Origin: Actinomadura violacea
Lineage (GTDB): Bacteria; Actinomycetota; Actinomycetes; Streptosporangiales; Streptosporangiaceae
Assembly (NCBI RefSeq): GCF_017573465.1
Contig: NZ_JAGEPF010000003.1
Location: 124,001-188,000 of the forward strand
DNA: 64,000 nucleotides
Direction: 5' to 3'
Position numbers and translations under genes: made by a program
Shown: one piece after another, positions 23,144-32,100 of the stretch
Numbering within the stretch: the first letter of the stretch is position 1
Layout of the letters: the number at the start of each line of letters is the position of its first letter
Notes under the pieces: model-generated
Databases searched by the model: none
Told to the model about the DNA's origin: nothing
Seen by the model: the letters and a program-made list of their open reading frames with translations, nothing else

Positions 23144-26100
23144 GCCGGACGCCGCGGCCGGACGGACGGGCGCCGCCGCCTCCCCGCGGTCGCCGAGCAG
23201 CCCGTCCCGCAGCCGGCCCGCCAGCACCAGCGGCGTCGGATGGTCGAAGACCAGCGTCGCGGGCAGCCGGAGCCCGGTCGCGGTGGCCAGCCGGTTGCGC
23301 AGCTCGACGGCGGTCAGGGAGTCGAAGCCGATCTCGCTGAACGCCCGTCCGGGCTCGATCGCCTCCGGCGCCGCGTGACCGAGCACGGCCGCGACATGCC
23401 CGCGCACCAGATCCAGCAGCATCCGGTCGCGGTCGTCTCCGGGCAGCGCGGCCAGCCGCCGCCGCAGCGCCTCCGCCGCGCCGGTTCCCCCGTCCGCCGC
23501 CGCCGTCCCGGCCCGCCGTATGGTGGGGCCGGCCAGGGTCCGCCACAGCGCCGGCACCACGGCACCGCCGGCGACGCGGGCGCGCAGCCCGGCCACGTCC
23601 AGCCTGACCGGCACCAGCACCGCCTCGTCGCGGGTGAGCGCCAGGTCCAGCAGGACGAGGCCCTCCTCGGCCGACAGGTCGGCGATCCCGCTGCGGGTGA
23701 TCCGGGCCGCCAGCCCCTCGGTCAGGTTCCGGCCGATGCCCTCGCGGCTCACCCACGGTCCCCAGGCGAGCGACATCGCGGGCAGCCCGGCGGCCCGGCG
23801 GTGGCCGGCCAGCGCGTCCAGGAACGCGTTCGCCGCCACATAGCCGCCCTGGCCGGCACCGCCCAGGATCGACGCGCTGGAAGAGAACAGGACGAACGCC
23901 TCCAGGTCGAGGTCCCGGGTGAGCTCGTGCAGGTTCCAGGCCGCGTCGGCCTTCGGGCGCATCACCGTCGCGAGGCGGGCCGGGGACAGCGACTCGATCA
24001 CCCCGTCGTCGAGCACGCCCGCCGTGTGCACGACCGTGCTCAGCGGGCGGTCGGCGGGGACGCGGTCCAGCAGGGCGCCCAGCGCGTCGCGCTCCCCGGC
24101 GTCGCACATCGTCACCTGGACTCCTGCGCCGCCGGCCGCCAGGTCGGCGGCCAGTCCCGCGGCCCCGGGCGCGCCGGCGCCCGACCGGCTGGCCAGCACC
24201 ACGTGCCCGGCCCGCCCGGTCGCCACCAGATGCCGGGCCACCAGTCCGCCGAGCGTCCCGGTGCCGCCCGTGATCAGGACCGTCCCGGCGGGGCGGTCGG
24301 CCGCCGCCTCGTTCTCCGGGGCGGTGCCGATCGCTGGACGGGCCAGCCGCCTGCCATGAGCGGCCCCGTCCCGGATCGCGAGTTCGGGTTCGTCCGCCAC
24401 CGGCACGGTTGCGAGTGCGGCCCAGTCGTCGGCGGTGGTGTCGGCCGGCAGGTCGGCCAGGACCAGGCGGTCCGGGTTCTCCGACTGCGCGGAGCGGACC
24501 AGCCCGCGCGCCGCCGCGGCGGCGACATCGCCGACGCCGTCGCCCGGACGGGCCGCGACGGCCGCACGCGACACCACCACCAGCCGCGAGGACTCCAGGC
24601 GCGGCTCGGCGAGCCAGCCCTGCAGCAGTTCGAGGACCTGCCCTGCCAGTGCCCGCGCATCCCCCGGCACGTCGCCGGCCTCCGGCACCGCGCCGGAGGC
24701 GGCGCCGCTGATTCCGGCAAGCACCACATCGGGAACCGGCGCGCCGTCCTCGACCAGCCCGTCGAGATCGGCGTGCGCGTCGATGTCCACGCCCGCCGCC
24801 GCGAGCCCGGCGGCCAGACCCAGCGGGTCGGCGCCGACCACCGCCCAGCGCGCACCGGGCCGGACGGACGGCACCGTCAGCCCGACCCACTCCTCGGCGT
24901 ACAGGGCGTCCCGCGCCCCTCCCCCGGCGGCTTCCGCCCGCTCGACCGCGACCGGCCGCAGCACCAGCGAGCCGACCGACACCACGGGTGCGCCCGCCGG
25001 GTCCGCCGCCACCAGCGACAGCACGCCGTCCGAGTCCTGCCGGAGCCTGACGCGCAGCGCCGACGCGCCCGCGGCGTGCAGCGACACCGCATTCCAGGCG
25101 AACGGCATCCGTACGCCGCCCTCCGCCGCGGCCCCACCGGCCAGCGCGGTCGCCTGAAGCGCGGCGTCCAGCAGGGCCGGGTGGAGGCCGAAGGCACCGG
25201 CGTCGGCGTCGTCGGGCAGCGCCACCTCGGCGAACACGTCGTCGCCGCGCCGCCATGCGGCCCGCAGGCCCTGGAACGTCGGCCCGTACCCGTAGCCACC
25301 GGCGGCCATCGTCTCGTACAGGCCGTCCACCGGCACCGGAACGGCGCCCTCGGGCGGCCAGACCGCGAACTCGGCAGCCTCGTCCGGGTCCGCGGCCGGC
25401 ACGTCCTGCGCGAGGACTCCACCGGCATGCCGGGTCCACGGTTCCGCTCCGGCGGCGTCCCCGGCGCGGGAGTAGATCCCGACCTCGTGTCGCCCATACT
25501 CGTCCGGGGCGCCTACCGTGACCTGGATCTGGACGGCACCGGACGGCGGCAGGACGAGCGGCGCCGCCAGCGCCAACTCCTCCACCCGCACGCACCCGGC
25601 CTGGTATCCGGCCCGCACCGCGAGCTCGACGAACGCGGTCGCCGGAAGCAGCACCCGCCCGCCGATCGCGTGGTCGGCCAGCCACGGCTGCTCCCGCAGC
25701 GACAGCCGGCCGGTGAAGACCGAACCCTCGCCGCCCGCCAGCTCGACGGCCGCACCGAGCAGGGGATGGCCGAGCGCGCCCAGGCCCGCGGCGGCGACGT
25801 CACCGGCCGCCGCCCCCGTGCGGCGGGGCCAGAACCTCTGGTGCTCGAAGGCGTATGTGGGCAGGTCGACCGGCTCACCGGCGGGCAGCACGGCCGTCCA
25901 GTCCACGGCCGTCCCGCGCACATGCGCCTCGGCCAGCGAGGTCAGCAGCCGGTCGGGACCGCCGTCGTCCCGGCGCAGCGTCCCGATCACCGTCGCGGCC
26001 GCGGCCCGCTCCTCCAGCGTGTCGGTGATCGGGGAGGCCAGCACCGGATGCGGCGACGTCTCGATGAACACCTGATGCCCCGCCTCGGCCAGCACCCGGA

Positions 26101-29100
26101 TCGCCCGGTCGAACTCGACGGGTGCGCGCAGGCTCGCGTACCAGTAGGACGCGTCGAGTTCGGGGCCGTCGAGGAACTCACCGGTCATCGCCGACACCAT
26201 CGGTATCTGGGCTTGACCAGGGACGATGTCGTTCAGAACGGTCAAGATCTCCTGTTGGATCGCCTCTACCCGGGCGCTGTGGGAGGCGTAGTCGACGGGG
26301 AGCAACCGGTTCCGCACCGACTCGGCCTCACAGGCAGCGGCCAGTTCGTTGAGGGCGGCCGGCTCGCCGGACACCACCGTCGCCGCCGGACCGTTCACGG
26401 CTGCGACCGACAGCCGCTCACCCCACGCCGACAGCCGCTCGCGCACCTTCGCGGCCGGCTCGGCGACCGACAGCATCCCGCCACGACCGGCCAGAACAGT
26501 CAGGGCCTTGCTGCGCAGCGCCACGACCTGGGCCGCGTCGTCCAGGCTCAGGATTCCGGCCACGCAGGCGGCAGCGATCTCGCCCTGGCTGTGGCCGACG
26601 ACGGCCTCAGGCCGAACGCCTGCGGCTTCCCAGACCGCTGCGAGCGACACCATCACCGCCCACAAGACCGGCTGGACGACGTCGGCCGTCTCCAGACCAG
26701 GCGCACCATCCGCGCCGGCGAGGACGTCCTGCAGCGACCAGTCCACGTGCGGAGCCAGCGCCGCCGCGCACTCGGCCAGACGCGACGCGAACACCGGAGA
26801 CGACGCCGCCAGCTCACGTCCCATCCCGATCCACTGCGAGCCCTGCCCGGGGAACACGAACACGACCCGGCCGCTGCCGCCGGCCGGCACTTCGCCGGTC
26901 ACGACTCCGGACGCGGGCAGGCCGGTCGAGACGGCGGCCAGTGCGGCCGCCAACTCGCTCCGGTCCGCGCCCATGACCACCGCGCGGTGCTCGAACATCG
27001 AGCGTGTCGTGGCCAGCGACCAGCCGACGTCCGCCGGGTCGAGGCCGGGGTGGGCCAGGACGAACTCGCGCAGCCGTCCGGCCTGGGCGGCCAGGCCGGC
27101 GCCGGTGCGTCCCGACACAGGCCAGGCGATGCCGGTCGACAACACCCGGGCCGGACGGTCGTCGTCGGGGCCGGGAGCGGGAGCCGGGGCCTCCTCCAGG
27201 ATGGCGTGCGCATTGGTCCCGCTGATCCCGAAGGACGACACCCCGGCGCGGCGGGGCCGTCCGTCGGTCGTCCAGTCGACCGGCCCGGTCAGCAGCCGCA
27301 CCGCGCCCGACGACCAGTCCACGTGCGGCGACGGCGTCTCCGCGTGGAGGGTGGGCGGCAGCGTGCGGTGCTGGAGGGCCAGCACCATCTTCATGACCCC
27401 GGCGACGCCCGCCGCGCATTGGGCGTGCCCGATGTTGGACTTCACCGAGCCGAGCAGCAGCGGACGGTCCTCCGGACGGTCCTGCCCGTAAGTGGCCAGT
27501 AGCGCCTGAGCCTCGATCGGGTCGCCCAGCGTCGTCCCGGTCCCGTGCGCCTCGACCGCGTCGACCTCGTCGGCGCGCACTCCGGCACCGGCCAGCGCGG
27601 CGCGGATCACCCGCTGCTGGGACGGCCCGTTCGGCGCGGTGAGGCCGTTGGACGCACCGTCCTGGTTGATCGCACTGCCGCGCACCACGGCCAGGATGCG
27701 GTGCCCGTTGCGGCGGGCGTCCGACAGCCGCTCGACGACCAGGACCCCGGCGCCTTCGCCCATCCCCATGCCGTCGGCGTCGGCGGAGAACGCCTTGCAG
27801 CGCCCGTCTCCCGCCAACGCCCGCTGCCGGGAGAACCCGACGAACTCCATCGGGTCCACCATCACGGTCACGCCGCCCGCGAGGGCGAGCGTGCACTCGC
27901 CCGCCCGCAGCGACTGGCAGGCGAGGTGCAAGGCCACCAGCGACGAGGAGCAGGCGGTGTCGACGGTGACCGCGGGGCCTTCCAGCCCGAGCGTGTAGGC
28001 GACCCGGCCGGAGATGACGCTGGTCGCGGTGCCGGTCAGCAGGTACCCCTCCGTGCCCTCGGCGCCGCTGCCGTTCAGGTTCGCCGCGTAGCCGGAGAAC
28101 CCGGCGCCCGCGAAGACGCCGGTCGAGGAGCCGCGCAGAGCGTCGGGACGGAGCCCGGCGCGCTCCAGCGCCTCCCACGACACCTCCAGCAGCATCCGCT
28201 GCTGCGGGTCCATGGCGAGGGCCTCGCGGGGGCTGATCCCGAAGAACCCGGGGTCGAACTCGGCCGCGTCGTGCACGAAACCGCCCGCCAGCACGTACGC
28301 GGTGCCCTCGTGGTCGGGGTCCGGGTCGTACAGGCCCTCGGCGTCCCACCCCCGGTCGGGCGGGGCCTCGGAGATCGCGTCGCGGCCCCCGATCAGCATC
28401 TCCCACAGGCCCTCCGGGTCCCGCGCCCCGGGGAACCGGCAGCTCATCCCGACGATCGCGATCGGCTCGTCCGCCGCCACCGCCGGAACCGGCGCCGGGG
28501 CCGCGGTGGCCGTTGCGGCGCCCTCGCCCACCAGGCCCGTCCGCAGGTGCGCGGCGAGCACGAGCGGCGTCGGGTAGTCGAACGCCAGGGTGGCCGGCAG
28601 CCGCAGCCCGGTCGCGGTGCCCAGCCGGTTGCGCAGTTCGACGGCGGTGAGCGAGTCGAAGCCGATCTCCTTGAACGCCCGTCCGGGCTCGATGGCCGCG
28701 GGCGAGGAATGCCCCAGGACGGCGGCGACGTGCCCGCGCACCAGGTCCAGCAGCATCCGGTCGCCGTCCGGTCCGGGGAGGGCCGCGAGCTGGCGCCGCA
28801 GCGAGTCCGCCATGCCCTCGCTCGCGGCGGCGGCGACAGACCGCCGTAGCGGAGCACCCACCAGGCCCCGCCAGAGAGCGGGCAGCACCGCGCCGCCGGC
28901 GACCTGTGCCCGCAGCCCGGCGACGTCCACCCGGGCCGGGACCAGGACCGCCTCGTCTCTCGATGCCGCCAGGTCCAGCAGCCCCAGCCCCTCTTCGTTG
29001 GACAGCGCGGCCATCCCGCCCCGGCTGATCCGCTCCCGTTCGGCCGCGGTCAGGTGGCCGGTCATGGCGCTGGAGTCCGCCCACAGCCCCCACGCCAGCG

Positions 29101-32100
29101 AGGCGGCGGGCAGCCCCTCCGCGCGGCGCCGGGCGGCCAGGGCGTCCAGGAAGGCGTTGGCCGCGGCGTAGTTGCCCTGGCCGGTGCTGCCGAAGGTCGC
29201 CGAGGCGGAAGAGAACAGGACGAACAGGTCCAGGTCGGCGTCCCGCGTCAGCCGGTGCAGGTTCCACGCCGCGTCGGCCTTGGGCCGCATCACCGCCGCG
29301 ACGCGCGCCTGGGTGAGGGACCCGATGACGCCGTCGTCGAGCACTCCGGCCGCGTGCACGACGCCCGTCAGCGGGACGGCGGCCGTGGCGCCGTCCAGCA
29401 GCGCGGCCAGCGCGTCCGCGTCGGCGGCGTCGCAGGCGGCCACCCGGACCTCCGCGCCGCGCGCCGCGACGGCCGCCGCCAGCTCCGGAACGCCGCGCGC
29501 GGCCGGGCCGGACCGGCTGGTCAGCACCGTCCGGCGGGCCCGCCCGGTCTCCGCCAGATGCCGGGCGACGAGCCCGCCGAGCACGCCGGTGCCGCCGGTG
29601 ACCAGCACGGTCCCCGGCTCGCGGGACGCCGACGGATCGGCCGGGACGGTCAGGACGATCTTGCCGACGTGGCGGGCCCGGCTCATGTGCCGGAGCGCTT
29701 CGGGGGCTCGCCTGACGTCCCAGGCCCGGACCGGAGGCATTGCCAGCTCACCGGCGCCCAGCAAGCCGACGACCTGCGCCAGGATCTCGCCCACGTGGGC
29801 GGGGCCGCTCTCGCCCGGGTTGAACGCCCGGTACCGGACGCCCGGGTACCGCCGCGCGATCTCATCGGGATCGCGCAGGTCGGTCTTGCCGAGTTCGAGG
29901 AACATCCCGCCCTGCGGCAGCAGCCGCAGTGACGCATCGGTCAGCTCGCCAGCCAGGGCGTTCAGCACGATGTCCATCCCGGCGCCCCCGGTGGAAGCGA
30001 GGAACGCCTCCTCGAACTCCGCCGACCGCGACGATGCGACGTGGTCCGCGTCCAGCCCGAGGCCCGCGAGCACCTGATGCTTGCCGGGGCTGGCGGTGCC
30101 GAAGACCTCCAGACCCAGGTACCGGCCGACCGCCACGGCGGCCATGCCCACGCCGCCGGCGGCCGAGTGGACCAGCAGCCGGCGACCGGGCCGCGCTCTC
30201 GCCAGGTCGACCAGCGCGTACCAGGCCGTCGTGAACGCGACCGGGACGGACGCGGCCGCGGTGAACGACCAGCCCGCCGGGACGCGGGCGAGCTGCCGGG
30301 CGTCGGTGACCACCACCGGCCCGAACCCGCCGGTGGCGAGGCCCAGCACCCGGTCGCCCGCCGCGAGCGCGGTCACCCCCGGGCCTGCCTCCAGCACCAC
30401 TCCCGCGATCTCGCTGCCGAGCACCCCGCCGACCGGGTCGAGGTCCGGGCTCAGCATGTCCAGCGCGACCACCACGTCGCGCAGGTTGAGCCCGGCGGCG
30501 CGGACCGCGACCCGCACCTGGCCCGGCTCCAGCGGCGCCGCAGCCTCCGGGCACGGCACCAGCGCCAGCCCGTCCAGCGTGCCGCGTTCCTCGGCCGCGA
30601 GCCGCCACGGAACGCCGCCATCCGGCGGCACCAGCCCGCTGGACGGGCGGGCCAGCCGGCGAGCGTGGACGGCGTCCCGGCGGATCGCCAGCTCCGGTTC
30701 GTCCGTCGCCGAGACCGCCGCCAGCGTGGCCCAGCTCTCGGCTGTGCCGTCGGCGGGCAGGTCGACCAGCACGATCCGGTCGGGGTTCTCCGACTGCGCG
30801 GAGTAGGCCAGCCCGCGCACGGCGGCCCCGGCCAGGTCCGCGACGCCCTCGCCGGGGCCGGTCGAGACCGCGCCGCAGGTCACCAGGACCAGCCGCGAAG
30901 AGCCGAGCCGGTCCTCGGCCAGCCAGCGCTGGAGCAGCTCCAGCACCCGGCCGGTCTCCAGCCGCGCGGCCTCGGCGGCGTCCGCCGCGCCTCCGGCCGT
31001 GGCCGGTCCGCCCACTTTGATGACGACCAGCTCGGGGGGCTCGTCCGGCAGGGCGGCGAGCTCCGGATACGCCCGCACGTCCGCGCCGGCCGCCGCCAAG
31101 CCGGCGGCGACGCCCAGCGGGTCGTCGCCGACCACCGCCCACCGGCCCTCCGGCGATCCGGACGGCACCTGCACCGGCGTCCACTCCACGCTGAACAGCG
31201 CGTCCCGCAGCGCGCCGCCGGCCGCCTCGAGCTGCGCCGCGGTGACGGGCCGGAAGACCAGCGACCCGACCGAGACGACCGGCGCCCCGGCGCCGTCGGC
31301 CGCGTCCAGCGACAGCGAACCGTCCGCGGCCCACCGCAGCCGGACCCTCAGCACGGACGCGCCCGCCGCGTGGACCGCGACCCCGTTCCACGTGAACGGC
31401 AGCAGGATTCCGTCCGGCCGCTCGGGACGGCCGGCCAGCGCGATGGCGTGCATCGCGGAGTCGAGCAGCGCCGGATGCAGCCCGAATGTCCCGGTGTCGG
31501 CGTCGTCGGGCAGCGCGACCTCGGCGAACACCTCGTCGCCGCGACGCCACGCCGCCCGCAGCCCGCGGAAGAGCGGCCCGTACTCGTATCCGTTCGCCGC
31601 CAGCGACGCGTACATGCCGGTGCTGTCGGCCGGGACGGCCCCCTGCGGCGGCCACATGGCGAAGTCGGCCGCGTCCGGCAGCCCGCCGCTCGCCTCAGGC
31701 GGCGCCAGCAGACCGCTCGCGTGCCTGGTCCAAGGGGCCTCCACGGCGGCGTCCTCGCCGCGGGAGTGGATCTCGACGGCCCGCCGCCCGTCCTCGCCGG
31801 GGCTGCTCACGCTCACCTGCACCAGGTGCCCGCCCTCAGGCGGCAGCAGCAGCGGAGCGGCCAGCGCCAGCTCCTCGATCCGCGTGCATCCGGCCTGGTA
31901 GCCGGCCCTGACCGCAAGCTCAACGAACGCCGTGCCGGGCAACAGGACGGTCCCTGCCACGGCATGGTCGGCCAGCCACGGCTGGGCGCGGAGCGAAAGC
32001 CGGCCGGTGAACACCAGCCCGTCCCCCGCGGCCAACTCCACGGCCGCGCCGAGCAGCGGATGGCCCATGCTGCCGAGACCGGCCGAGCGCACGTCCCCGG

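Noticed and set aside
20282..27502. Very long open frames on the plus strand (also 42599-49240, 52421-59563 and 16386-19472)
   Set aside because: They lie opposite PKS or NRPS genes whose motifs and frames are certain. In such GC-rich DNA the complementary frames rarely meet stop codons. Their translations are Arg/Gly/His-rich with no domains.
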